Both the position numbers and the translations under genes were made by a program. Below the pieces are notes generated by a model, which worked only from the letters and a program-made list of their open reading frames with translations, ran no database searches and was not told the origin of the DNA. A DNA stretch of 64,000 bases from Melampsora larici-populina 98AG31 (Eukaryota > Basidiomycota > Pucciniomycetes > Pucciniales > Melampsoraceae): assembly GCF_000204055.1 (NCBI RefSeq), contig NW_006768773.1, positions 1,773,748-1,837,747 on the forward strand. Reading direction: 5' to 3'. Shown piece by piece: positions 33,124 through 45,040 of this stretch. The first letter of the stretch is position 1. Every line of letters begins with the position of its first letter.

Positions 33124-33490
33124 GGATCAGATTGAAGAGTGATAAATACACGCTATCCTGGTTATTCAAGCTCAAAAGTGAGGTCACAAATATTGGAGTG
33201 AAGAAAAACCAACAAAAGACCTTGAGATTTGGTCACTCAATCTCTATTCATCATTTACGGTGTCAAATTTCCAACAGGCCGGCGTCAGAGCTTCAAAATA
33301 ATCCAAAGGGGATTACACCGACTTGTACACACCCAAAAACCGGCTTCAGAATGTTTCTGAAGCCTTTGGAGCACTCTACAGGTTCCCCAGCCTTTTCCGA
33401 ACAGTATAGCTTCCTGATTAATCCAAGCTAACAAAAACCGGTGTCAAACCAGTTTTCATGTCGGCGTGGTTTATCAATCACCATTTTTTA

Positions 33491-33967
33491 ACATTCTAAT
33501 TTCTAAAGTTTTTAAACATCTTTGAGATAACAAACAATCAAGTGGAAAAGGTACAGCACCATGAGTGTTTTGTAAAAATCTAAGTTGGTTAATGATTTGT
33601 CGATTTGATCCAATTATCATACCTGATGAAACATCAGAATGACCATTGAAATATTTGGTAACTTAATGAATTACTAAATCAGATCCTAATGAAATTGGTT
33701 GTTGAATCGAAGTCCAGAAGGGAGGATGAAATCATTGAAATTGAAATGTGTGAAATAACTCCATGGTACTCACGGAAATAACACTGGAACTGCAAAAGTG
33801 ACTGGGCTAAACTTGTGAATTGACCTGCCAACAACAAACACCCTACGGGGTGGCTAGCGGCACATAACTACTACAACATAAAAAATGAACCACAACTTTG
33901 TAAGAAACTTGAAATAAGACCTTTAACTCGCACACTTGTAAATAATAATAAAGAATATAAAATAATA
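33491..33967. other. no gene recognised
   Basis: AT-rich spacer lies between the MULE-like element and the next MITE. No ORF of note is present. Confidence 0.5.
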
Positions 33968-34127
33968 GGGGTTCTCAAAGTTGGCCCGGTTTCAAGAAAA
34001 CCCAGTTGACCCGGTTGCTTTTTGGCAGTAACCTTGTGTATCGAGTTGACATTTGTTGACAGATCACAGCCAAAAAGTCAACTGGGTCAACTGGGTTTTT
34101 ACAAACCGGGCCTACTTTGAGAACCCC
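33968..34127. mobile_element. MITE, 160 bp, TA-flanked
   Basis: Ends are GGGGTTCTCAAAGT and ACTTTGAGAACCCC, bordered by TA at 33966-33967 and 34128-34129. Inner arms GGCCCGGTTT / AAACCGGGCC and CCCAGTTGACC / GTCAACTGGG extend the inverted repeat, with CAAAAAG near the centre. Length, target site and the CTCAAAG end word match the element at 29765-29924, so the two may belong to one superfamily. Confidence 0.8.
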
Positions 34128-34184
34128 TAATGAAAAAGAACAGAATAAGCAACAACGCAAACATAACAATATTCTAAAATAAAA

Positions 34185-34265
34185 TAAAGATAGAAGAAAC
34201 GAAAAATAAAATAAGAATAAAATAAAAATAAAAATAATAAAAATAATAATGTAAAAATAATAAAT
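34185..34265. repeat. A/T low-complexity tract
   Basis: An irregular (A)nTAA/AATAAAAAT tract lies just after the MITE. It creates a spurious Phe/Leu/Ile-rich minus ORF. Confidence 0.7.
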
Positions 34266-35717
34266 GATAAACTTCAACTGATACATTTTTAATACCACTT
34301 ATCCAACACCACCGGACAAACCACTTTTGACCACAACAATACAAAGGGAGGGAAGGGAGGGACTCAAAAAATCAAACTATTGATATGATAATAGTTAATA
34401 TTCTTGAACTAGGTTGGAACTATCGAGAATGAAAGGTAAAGAGAATTTCGATGGATGAACGGAAAACTTGGTAAACAAAATGATGATGTCATTTTACCAC
34501 CAAGAGATAGACACAAGCTTGAAGAACCCGACCCGTTCAATACATCAGAAATAATTTACATAGCACCTGTCATTCCGATATTCCAATCAGTAAATAACGC
34601 TGTTACCTACACCTATTCACCTTAACTATGAGAAACCGCAACGATGATTTGAAGAACATAATCCAATGAAAGATTGGAAAATTGAGCTTAGACGACTTGG
34701 TTTGATTGAACATTCTAAACTTGGTTCAAAGATTAATAAACTTGCAAAATTGATTAGAACAAATCCTAAACCCTAGGAAATCAAAAAGAATCAGAATCAG
34801 AGTAAGAATTCATTGCAAAAAAAAGTAGAATAATTAAAAAGGATCGCACTATTTGGCGACCGGTTTGGAATTCGGTAAAATTGATAGACTTAACTGTTAA
34901 AGTGATTAGATTAGGTGCCATGTTCATAGGAAAATAAGTTACTAATCGATTCGTGTTCAAACATATTTTGAGATGATTGAATGATCTTCTCGAGAATATC
35001 TATATGTTGATAAGTGCTGTCTTGTACTTTAATCCGGCAGACTAAGAGTCATGACACACGGCGTAAGATGCACTACATCCTCTGTTAGACACGATAGGTG
35101 CTTTCTGTTTTGACTAGAAGCTCGGGCGGACCAAATTCTTTCTTTCTGGTTTTGGATATTGAGTTGGGAAACAAAAGCGAATTCCTCGTTCTCTTGACCC
35201 CCAACTTGCATCTGGATCTTTGAATTTTGCGCGCATAAAGCTATCAATATCTTCCATCTAGAAATCTAGTCGTACTACTCGTTTCCCCACTACTGCTAGA
35301 CTCTTCATCAAAACCTTGGAACTTTGACACTCAAAATCTTTTGTTGTTCTTCAAGGTTTCTTGCTCAAGCGTATGTCAAAAGTTGACTTTTCTCATCACG
35401 CTATCATAAATCTAATCATGCGTAATAACCTCAAGAGATTCAAGTCATCCAAGGCTTTATCTCTATCAACCCTTCAAGCACAAACTATACATCGTTGAAA
35501 CTGGTATCCGTTTCTGAACATCCACGCCTGTTTCTCTTCCGGCTAGAGAAGTTCGCTCATTCTTGTAGTCAGTTCATCTTCTCCAATCCATCTTCTTTGT
35601 TTCCTGTCAATTCCACACAATTTGAACAACAATCAATCTCTTGTACTCATATCTTCTCCTTCGCCTCCTCTCCTCCAAGGATCTCAAGTCCTCAACCCCT
35701 GATTAGCGAAGAACGCA
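34266..35717. other. intergenic; promoter and leader of the Gly/His-rich secreted gene at its right end
   Basis: No gene is supported. The last 400 bases are CT-rich, as is common in basidiomycete 5' leaders. Confidence 0.4.
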
Positions 35718-36344
35718 ATGAAGTCCTCTGCGTTACTTTCTGTATTTCTCTTCGGAATCATCTCACGAACCTCAGCAGCGATCATGAGAGTAGCCGAACC
35801 GGGTGCAAATTTCAAAGTCGCCTTTCAAGGTGCTTCAGCTCACCATCCTAGTCCAATTAATTGGCCAAGCTCATTGACTGAGATGCACGAAAGAATAGAA
35901 GAAGGCCAAAACCTTGCATTACAGCCACCATTAGAACCTCCTCTACCAGAGAGATATGAAAATTCATTTATGGGTTCGGAAGAATCGTCAAGGACATTTC
36001 CAGGTCCGCATGATCGTCATCTCGATGTAGAATCTGAAAAATACAAGATGATATCGGCTCATGCACGAATCTTGAAGGGTGGAGGAGGTGGTGGTGGAGG
36101 TCATGGAGGTGGAGGAGGTGGTCATGGAGGTGGTCATGGAGGTCATGGTAGTGAAGGTGGTAGTGGAAGTGGGATAGCTCGCGGGATAGCTTCAGGAGGT
36201 GGTCGTGGTCAGGGTCAGAAAAAAGGTAAGCATAAAAGTGGCAATGCAGTGTCGAATGCGACCTTCTCTGTGATGTGGACTTGGATATCCCTCGCTGGGA
36301 ATCTTGCTCTTTTGAGGCGTTTGTTCAATCTTGCCAGATATTGA
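35718..36344 (+). CDS. secreted Gly/His-rich protein
   Basis: A single 208-codon ORF starts at ATG 35718. Residues 1-20 form a signal peptide (MKSSALLSVFLFGIISRTSA). The middle is acidic and Pro-rich. Residues about 119-146 form a Gly/His run (GGGGGGGGHGGGGGGHGG type), followed by Gly/Ser/Arg/Lys-rich sequence. A hydrophobic segment (MWTWISLAGNLALL) lies near the C-terminus, before RRLFNLARY, and could be a membrane helix. Gly/His repeats can bind metal ions or cross-link in cell walls. In a rust such proteins are often wall or haustorial-matrix candidates, which is inference. No homologous family is recognised. Confidence 0.75.
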   Translation: MKSSALLSVFLFGIISRTSAAIMRVAEPGANFKVAFQGASAHHPSPINWPSSLTEMHERIEEGQNLALQPPLEPPLPERYENSFMGSEESSRTFPGPHDRHLDVESEKYKMISAHARILKGGGGGGGGHGGGGGGHGGGHGGHGSEGGSGSGIARGIASGGGRGQGQKKGKHKSGNAVSNATFSVMWTWISLAGNLALLRRLFNLARY

Positions 36345-39264
36345 TTGGAAATCGGGGTACATGTTGAAAGGGACATATTCAAATTGTGATAGGTTCCTGT
36401 AAAAGATGCAGATCAATCAATAAAATACAATCAGGATATCATATCCATTCATACCTCATATCGTCAATCATAGACTCAAGTTACCCTTCCTTCTTTCTAG
36501 ATGGCAGCACCATCTCGAACTACCTATGTCCAACTCTAAACTTAAAAAAGTCCGACTCCTGGATCAAGAAATCGTATCTCAGAATACATGCAAGGCGGTA
36601 TCCGCTCTCTGCAAGGCCGCGAGTTTGGATTTTGCGTTCGCTGAGTTCGCTGATCGTCGGAAAGAAAATCATCAAGGTAGAGTTCGAGTTGCATGACTTG
36701 TTTGAATTCGATTTCCTAGCCAAAGAAGGGCTTCCAAACTTGTCAAATCAGTTTCACCTTTAGCATTTGTCATCAAATTGCATGGCATTTCACTCATGAT
36801 CAGGACTCTCTAATTCACCGAGAGATCATCAGTCTCCCTTCCGCCAACAGTCTTCAGCCGTGATGCACAATGCACCTACACCAAGAAGGAATCGAAATGA
36901 GAACTAGACATGCTCCCCCTCCCCATCCACCGTGTCCTACCGTGTTTAAACCAGCCGAGGAGGAGGTCCAAGAGGAAAAAGTCTTCGTCATGAGAAAATT
37001 GTTGTCCGTGAGCTAAAAGGGTCATTGACCAATTGGCCGGTTGGTTAAATGACGCGCTTTGAAATTGAGGTACACAAGCTCATGATCAAGTTCATTGTTT
37101 GTAAATTCGTTAATTCCTTTTCCTGAAATGTTTATCTGCTCGAAATAAATGGAGAGAGAGCGATCTCTGTGTTGTCATGGTGGTAATTTTTTTTGATGAT
37201 GAAATGCGATTGTGAGTGCGGCTGATTGGAATGTTAATGAGGAATGTGGATATTCATTGGCTGTGGTGGCTTGAAGGGATATGATATTTTGATATCATGG
37301 CGGTCATACATGATTTTTTTTGTTGATGTGGATGAAGTGGTGCATATACAAACTGACCTACCTACCATCGCCTTGGCTGCATAAATTCCTAATCATTTCG
37401 TCCGTTGATAATTTTATTCTTCCTCAGCTCGTACAAACATCCGAATCAGATATCTCTCAATTCCTTTGGTAAACTATCCAGCACCGGTGCTATCCAGAAG
37501 TGGATGGTGCAAAATCAGAAGTATTAACCGTGTTGTAGTAGCTTGGAAGATATCTAATGAATTTGTAAAAACTATCGACCAAATCCAATTCCCAATCCTA
37601 CCTAAATCATATTTTTCCTCTTATCTTCCTTTTTAAAGCCCTGCTTTATCTTTATATCGTTCAACTCAAACATAACGGTTTTCTCAACTTCATCCTCTTC
37701 CTGTCTTTTGGTTGTCTTCATTCCCCATCGTCAAGCAAACACAAATACAAACTGAAACATTTTCAGCTTCTTTACCTCAGCCCACTCTCTTAACTTATCC
37801 TTCTTCCTCTTCCTTGCATTGTACATCGTTGGTTTCTAGTGACCGTTCACAAGGTGACCCCTGATCATATCTCTCCTGACTCACTCACGGTCTTTATTTA
37901 TCTCTCTACTGACTCCCGCCTTTGATCATTGGATATCCGACTCCAGGGCCGAGTTACTGTTGCTACGGAACTGGTTTCGTTATCGTGCGTTGTTGTGATT
38001 TGTTTATAGCGATTTAGTCGGTAAGCGAATCAACGCTTCTCTCCATCAATCATTCTTGTCTGTACTTCAGTCTCGGTCAACCACACTCTCATCTTGGATG
38101 GGACTCTGATTGACTTACATTCATATATTCTCCCTCCCTCCACGTTTGCACTTTGCCCTTCACACGCGACGTTCTTCGAATCGGTCATCGATCCGCTACC
38201 CTCAATCTGCCATGTTGGCCTCAATCATGGACTTATCACACCTCTCACTCAGCCCCCGAACAAGCGAGCAGCATTCGAGCGAAAGTGCTTTCAGTTGTTC
38301 TAAATATCTCTCAATCTTTACCACTGGTGGTCTCGGTCACAGGACTCAACTTCACTACAACCTCGGCGTACATTGTTCTGGGATTATCCTCCAATCGGAC
38401 TTCTCAGCTCGTCTGCGTCAATTCATCCTCGTCTCGATTTGTTGGATCTTTTTACCCAGCCTAATTTGTGCGACCCCGTATGTGTAATTTCTCTATTTTT
38501 CTTTGTCTACCATTTTCTCTATCTCCAATCGTGCTGCTCCATCAACACTACATGCAGTGATCACACTGGAGTAGACCTTGAGGTTCTCATGGTTCCCGTC
38601 TCATACGTGCTTTGGCTAACCTCTGATGAGAGGCACACGTAAACATGGTCAAATCACGTTTCGGTTGGTGCTGAACATACCGCCACCCAAGAGTCGGAGC
38701 ACATGAGGCGATCTGAGTTGCATGTTGGCACCCAACGACCAAAGAAAACTGTCGTTCCGAGAGAAGCTTGTTGTCGGTCGTCGTTCTCGATGGTTATTCT
38801 CAATTTTTGTGCATTCATCTTCACACCTACATCCCCGCTCAATTGCGCTTTTGGACCACCCTTGACTGAAAGCCATTCTGTCTGGCATGGTTACTCTCCA
38901 TCGTTCCCTTACCACTCGGGGAGCGAGATCTATCTTGACTTTTCATGCAGCGGGGTCATCAGTCCCCAAGTTCTTGTTAACATCGATGTGATTGAATTTG
39001 ATCAGTACTCTACTTTTGCGACCTTTGCTCATGTTATTACCGCCAGATCTCATTCCCGCCCAGCTCGGTCGTTCTAGTCTACTGATTGATTTCCTTACTT
39101 TTCCTTATCGACCGAATCAGTTGAAACCCAGGAATTGGATCGTCTTTCTCTTTGGCTCGTTTATGCCCACTCAGCCTTTTTCCCACCCAGTTAATCAGCG
39201 TTCTCACGTGCTTAGACTTCCAGCCAACCAGGTGTGTTGCGCTCAGCGTTAGAAACGTATAAAC
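36345..39264. other. intergenic, then a long CT-rich leader of the RFX gene
   Basis: No coding gene is supported. From about 37650 the sequence becomes CT-rich with scattered ATGs and stops. This suggests a long 5' untranslated region (up to 1.5 kb, possibly with leader introns) ahead of the RFX start. The overlapping ORFs between 38094 and 39252 are in conflicting frames. Confidence 0.4.
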
Positions 39265-42200
39265 ATGGCAACAACTGCTTCAAAACCTACTCTACTCTCC
39301 ACCGTTGTTCCCCTCTACGCCCCTGGCTCCATCACACCTACTACCAAGCAACAAGACTCATTGCTACACCATCCATACCAGACCGCTCTCGGTTCCCAAT
39401 TCGATAGCCAGACTGCTTCACTAATTGATACCCATCAGACCCAATACTACGCACCATCTGGTCAGGACCTCGGTGGCAACCATTCTTCCCAGACAATGAT
39501 GTCTCAACTCCCTCACCACCAATTTGATCACCATCACAATACACAATCGCATCCGCAATCCAATCACCAACGGCATGTCAGCAACGCCAGTACCTTGAGC
39601 TCTCTCAGCTCCGGGCACCCCACTCACGATACACACAACTACTCTAGCTCAGACCCATTCGGACATGACGCATTTGCCGTTCCGGCATCTTATGCTGGTA
39701 GTGTTTCAGGCGGTGCAGCCTTTGGCGGCGTACCTGTTTCGGCCGACTCCTTTCATCAGTACACCAACAATCCTCATCACCAGCATCACCGCGTGTCTTC
39801 AACTTCTTCAGTCTCTTCGGCTGCGATCTCTGAGGGCAACTCACCCGACGGTGTGGGTGGTTTGAGCGTTGGGGTCCCTGGGGGTCGCAAAGTGTCTCAA
39901 GCTCAAATGCTGCGTCGTGCTCGAGCGCACGCTTCCTCTCCTTATGCCATTCAGACTGACCATCTAACATGGAATGGTGAAGAGGCGCACAGCGCAGGAA
40001 GTGGTACATCAAGCTTGATGCGTAGTAGTAGTATTGCCAGCGATACTCCATCCAGCACGGAAGATGAAATTGCGGAAATCTTGCGTAGTCAGTCACGTGA
40101 AAACTCTGTTACTGATTGGAGTGGAAACCCTTCACAATCGCAACCACCCCATCAAACTGGAATTGGCGCTTCTGGTGCCTTCATGGACCCTTATGCTGCT
40201 GTCGCGAACGTCCACGGTCATGGTGGCGCATTCGGATCCACGATGGTCAACATGGGCACTGGCGGTATGGTTGCGGGCGGCTTGGTCGGTGTGGGTGGAG
40301 GAATGGTGAATACCGCCCTAGTGGGTGGAATGGGCGCTCAGATGGGTCGAATGACTCTCGATAGCACTGAAACCTATGAAGCCTTGTCACATCACATTCG
40401 AACCGCTGTCACAACGTCTGCATCTGATCGCGCTCGTCAAGCATTTGTTCAAGCCTGGTGCGTATTATAGCTCATCGTCTCGCTTTAATGCATCGATTCT
40501 GATTCAATCATATCGCCTCTCTTCATCCATAGGCTAAATTCCTCCTACATCTCGTATACTGATGGTAACGTGTCCAGACAAGGGCTATATGGCTCGTATC
40601 TCAGGATCTGTCAAATGTATGACATCAAACCCATCAGTACGTTGCCATGAGATTTCCTGTTCAATTTGACACTGAACCCATATCTTTTCAGATTCGGCAA
40701 GTTTTGGGAAAGCTGTCCGTCAGTGCTTCCCAAACATCAAGACACGGCGATTGGGCGTAAGGGGGAACTCCAAATATCATTGTCAGTCCTTTTCCGCCCA
40801 CATATCTTGTTACCATTGGCTCAATGTCCTTTCCCCTCATCAGACTGTGGTATCAGACCCGCCACTGCCAAGGAAGCCGAAATTCTCTTGAATTTGAGTC
40901 GGAATGAACAACCAGAACCTTCGCATCATGGAAGTCAGACGGCATCGTCTGCTGATGATGACATTGACTCAGATTGCAGCTCCAGTCACCCCTTGGGCCT
41001 TCCGCACAGCGGTCTGATGCCCATGGACGCCGACACTTCTCAGCCTCAAACCCCTCGAACAGCGCGTCCCAGCATGGCGGCTCTGGCTCGTCTTGATACT
41101 AGAGCCAATAGGCATATGAACAGTGGTTCAGCAGACAGCAGTGGAAATCAAGTCGATCAATCGATTCCGTTTCCCAACTTGGAGGAAGCTCTGAATCAAC
41201 CGAGTGCAGGTGACTTGGACGCTCATCAAGCCAGAGAATTTTGGAACCTCTACCTTGAGCATTCGCGCAGTCTACTCGACTCAGTCAAGAGTTACCGGTT
41301 TGACCAAGTGAGTTTTGTCTCGCGCTTTTGAAGTCCATTTTGTCTTTCAATTTCCCTCACTGACGCTGGTGGTATGAAAGTTTGAACTCCATCTGAGAAA
41401 CTTCTGGTCTGGTCTCGATGCCCCAAGTCGCCAATCTGTAGGCCATCCTGCGTTGATGAGTCTCGTGTACCGAGCTGACGCTGTCCTGTACGACGTAAGT
41501 GTTGATGGCTTCAATGATCCCGTTTCTTTTGTCGACCTACGACATTGACCTTCCAATACTTTATCTAGCAAATACTCGATTACCTTCAATCCCAAACTTT
41601 GAGCCCAATGCCTCAACAAGCCTTCGCGTCGCTTCGGCAGTTGGCCCAAAGCATGGAGCAGGTCATCATAGTAGCCTTGGAGAGTTACCCTGCAAACTTT
41701 GTCGGGCCCAAGATAGAACTAGCAGCTCGGTTCGGTCACCTGATCGTTCGACACCTTGGAATCTGCCAACTTGCACAGGCGCTTTCCGGCATCTTCGCTA
41801 ACCCTCAAAGCCTGAAGGATATGGTAGAAGCGTGGGACGGTATCGATTTCGAAGCCGTGCGCAATCAAGCTGCCCTGGTCACGAACTGTCAACACGATAC
41901 CCTTGGGCACTGCTTTGATGACTTTCGACAAGTGATCGGAAACCCGAATGTGACAATCGACAACTTCATCCAATTCGCCGAGTGTACCTATGACCGATGC
42001 TTGCAACCAAACCCAGATGGCGAACGCTCTTTGAGTCCCCGATCCTTGCTTGTTAGATGGTGTTTCGTCAGTTCGCAGCTCATCAGGGATCTCACTCTGC
42101 GTTCGGCAGCAAGCTTTGGATCCTTCCAGATCGTCAACCTGTTTTTCGATGAGTGGCTGGGGTTCAAGGTCCTTAGAAAAGTTGCTCTACATGTAGCTGC

Positions 42201-42888
42201 TGTTGCTGCTTCGGTCGATGCAACCTCTACTGACGCTACCCAACAGCTTCAGTCTCAACAATCCAACTCAATGATCTATCTGGGTCCTGATGCGTCGTCG
42301 TACCAGTCTTACAGCGTCAATGACCAAACTATGGATCAACAGCAGTTACTCAATGAAGGCGCTAATTCTACCTCGCTTTCTAGCTCCGATGCTACCAACA
42401 CAATACCGAACTCAACAACAGGCAGTGACAACTTCTTATTCTCGCCCACAACTTCACAAGCCTTTGCCATCGCACAACAACAAGCATCCAGTGTTCAGGG
42501 TAACACTGATATCGCCTCTAACAATTACAGTGGGGAAACCTCGCTGGACGCAGCTAGCAACTCTAGCCCCTCAGGAATTTCACCACACTTATTTTCGACC
42601 TCAAATAATGCGCCGAACGGGTCTCAATCTCTTGCGCCAAGCAGCGTCAACGGCCGTAGTCCTGCATCATCGGATCATCCCTCGTCCTCCACATCCCCTT
42701 CAGCTCTCACTGTCAATAAGTCCACGGCTGTTAGCAGCTCTCCATCTGATCCCCAATCTCTCACTCCCCTTGAAACTTCCGAAAATACCGCGGGCGCTAA
42801 ATCTGAAGAACAAGCTTTCAATGATCTCATGGATGTACGAGCATTTGTGACTAGTAGTACTGACTCCTCAATCGGCCTGACGGCTTGA
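39265..42888 (+). CDS. RFX-family transcription factor
   Basis: Six exons (39265-40457, 40533-40636, 40692-40781, 40844-41307, 41381-41494, 41569-42888) give 1,094 residues. The RFX winged-helix DNA-binding domain spans about residues 391-468 and crosses three introns: [56 protein letters not shown]. Residues about 550-800 hold the conserved extended/dimerisation regions ([29 protein letters not shown]). The first 390 residues are Ser/His/Gln-rich and the C-terminus is Ser/Thr/Asn-rich; both look disordered. Fungal relatives (yeast Crt1/Rfx1, fission yeast Sak1) bind X-box palindromes and regulate DNA-damage and cell-cycle genes. That role is transferred from the family. Confidence 0.93.
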
Positions 42889-43562
42889 AGCCAGTGATCT
42901 TTCAACCTGTTCAGCATAGCGAAGAGAATCGGTGTTGTGGAAAGTGGAATTTCGAATCTTTCATTTTCCTGTTATCAAAATTTGGTTTGGTTCATTCGGA
43001 TGGTATTATCGTTTTTCCCCTTTCTGATTCTTCATGTAGGTTTCCTTTAACACTATCATGTAGGGATATGAGTTTATTTTACAAAAAATTGGCCATCATT
43101 AGGCTGTGATAATATGAGAAGCATTGGTTTTCAAAAAAAGGATACCATTCAAGAACAGTTGTTTCCTTTGTTCATGAGGAAATATATATGTTTGATCTTC
43201 TGGTTGTCTTCATTGCCCGCTCTCATCGCTTTCTCTTGCAATTCTTTAGTGTTGACATTTTTTTATATATATGCTACACAATGTACGATTTCTTCTTCTT
43301 TCTCTCTCTCTTTTGTCCTTTCTCATTAGACCTTTTATTTACCCTTATAATTTTCAAATCAACCAATAAACCCTGATGAATGCAAGCCCCCTGCTTTTGG
43401 ATCTTACCTTTTCTTCTGGGGCGGCTCTGTCATTGAGTGAGATTTTGAGTCTACAATTGAGAAATCAATCAAGGTATTTATGCTTCAAATGTTCAGCCCG
43501 CCCCATCATGGCAAAACACGTTCCAGCAGACTGTAAAGCATGCAAGCGGTATATAAAAACAC
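42889..43562. other. 3' region of the RFX gene and spacer
   Basis: T-rich, with no gene supported. Small plus-strand hydrophobic ORFs come from CT/T-rich sequence. Confidence 0.5.
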
Positions 43563-44169
43563 TAAGCTTAACTAAGCCCCTCTCGCGCGGCTGCGTCCGC
43601 GCCCCTCGAAGAGGGGCTTACAACGGACTCGTACTTTTTGGCAGGAGAGCTCCAAGAATTAAGGTGCCTTAAGTAGTTTTTTGGACTTCTCCTCGAGCCC
43701 TCACCGTAGAATTTCTCAAGTTTCTCGTATGTTGTTCTTCACACTTTTGTACATGATCTGGTACCTCATAGTTTGTCTCACCTTGAGGGGAAGTGTTATA
43801 AATATGCGATGAAGATTTGGTAATATGTGTGCTTAAGTGCTTTCAAATTTCGTATCCAAGGCATATGAAGAAGGCTTAGGCCATTACAAGAGGACGTAAG
43901 GCCTTGTAAGGCCCATTCTTGACACAGCTCTCAAAGCATGCAGAGCTATCTGTTTCTCATGAAACTTGTGCCAGCAAATGTACAAAGGCATGAAGAAAAA
44001 CATACCAGCAGCTCACAAATTTCTACGGTGAGGATTTGAGGAGAAGTCCAAAAAACAACATAAAGGGACTTAATTCTTGGAGCTCTCCTGCCGAAAAGTA
44101 CGAGTCCGTTGTAAGCCCCTCTTCGAGGGGCGCGGACGCAGCCGCGCGAGAGGGGCTTAGTTAAGCTTA
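43563..44169. mobile_element. palindrome-ended MITE, 607 bp, 9-bp target duplication
   Basis: Inverted arms of about 170 bp begin TAAGCTTAACTAAGCCCC. The direct repeat TAAAAACAC flanks both sides (43554-43562 and 44170-44178). Each arm contains its own GC-rich hairpin: AAGCCCCTCT pairs with AGAGGGGCTT about 30 bp away. The 9-bp duplication suits a Mutator-like origin. No transposase is inside. The interior is AT-rich. Confidence 0.75.
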
Positions 44170-44178
44170 TAAAAACAC

Positions 44179-45040
44179 CCATTACTTCAGCGCTGGCTCA
44201 GCCCTTTTCTGTTTTGTATCAACTAATTGAATTTTTGTATCATTTCTGATCCTCAAATTGATTGTCCGCCCAGAATATATTATTGAATTACCTTCAACAT
44301 TGTGTGTGGGTTAGATGATATTTTGATTCCACATGGATACCTAGAATCTCAGAGGAAATATGGAATGTTCATCTTAACATTTCGGAGTACAAATCACCAT
44401 GTACTATCAAAAATACTTGATGACAGTCTAGGGATTTTTGAATTCTTGGATAATTTTTGAATTCTATGAAACCATTCTTCTTGATAGTCTTAAATGAGAC
44501 TTGATGATTGGATTGCTGAAGTCAACAGTTATATATCTGCTATTGATCAAGTTTGAGAGTTTAACTTTATGAAAGGGTTTGAGTATATGGATCTGATCAA
44601 TGAGATTGACAAAGATATGGATGGGATGATGAGGATTGAGTTGAAGAGTTGAGTGATTGAGATGGAGATAGTTGGATAGGAATGGAATGGGTTGGTAACG
44701 GTTGAAATGGATAAATTCACATCATAACATCTGTGCAGTTGTAGTGAACCGAACCCTACAAAGATCCAAATGAGATCTCAAGATATTTCAATTTCAATTC
44801 TCACAATCGATCCAAGCAAATCACCAAGAAATCAAAAGGAACACTCAATCAATCCTATCAAGTATTCAAGTATACATACTCCAACAAACATGAATCAGAT
44901 CAACACTTCACTATCAAGTATCCAAGATTGAATTTACTCTATCTTACATATTACCACTTTAATAACCGAACGACCATCTCAGTTTATCATTCAATCTGCA
45001 ACTAAGTCTACATTAATCAAATCAACTTCAAGCAATCATC
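44179..45040. other. spacer and leader of the 6PGL fusion gene
   Basis: No ORF of note is present. The last 300 bases are A/C-rich (CAATCAATC-type), typical of a fungal 5' leader. Confidence 0.45.

Larger units (their letters stand above)
32285..33480. mobile_element. MULE-like element with ~195-bp TIRs carrying gene fragments
   Basis: Left arm 32285-32477 and right arm about 33281-33480 are inverted copies. They share words such as GATTGATAAACCACGCC and GGTTTGACACCGG. A 10-bp direct repeat CCATTTTTTA flanks it (32275-32284 and 33481-33490), in the 9-11 bp range of Mutator-like elements. No transposase is inside. The central 800 bp carries an RTC4-like coding fragment and a second minus-strand frame, as in a Pack-MULE. 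Confidence 0.75.

Noticed and set aside
33975..34298. 107-codon minus ORF rich in Phe, Leu and Ile
   Set aside because: Arises from the A/T low-complexity tract and the MITE.
39341..40364. Several ORFs antisense or out of frame to the RFX gene
   Set aside because: Shadow frames of a clearly coding exon.
43376..44182. 98- and 78-codon ORFs sharing an identical SLTKPLSRGC segment
   Set aside because: They read through the two inverted arms of the MITE, so the identity is due to the TIRs, not to a gene pair.
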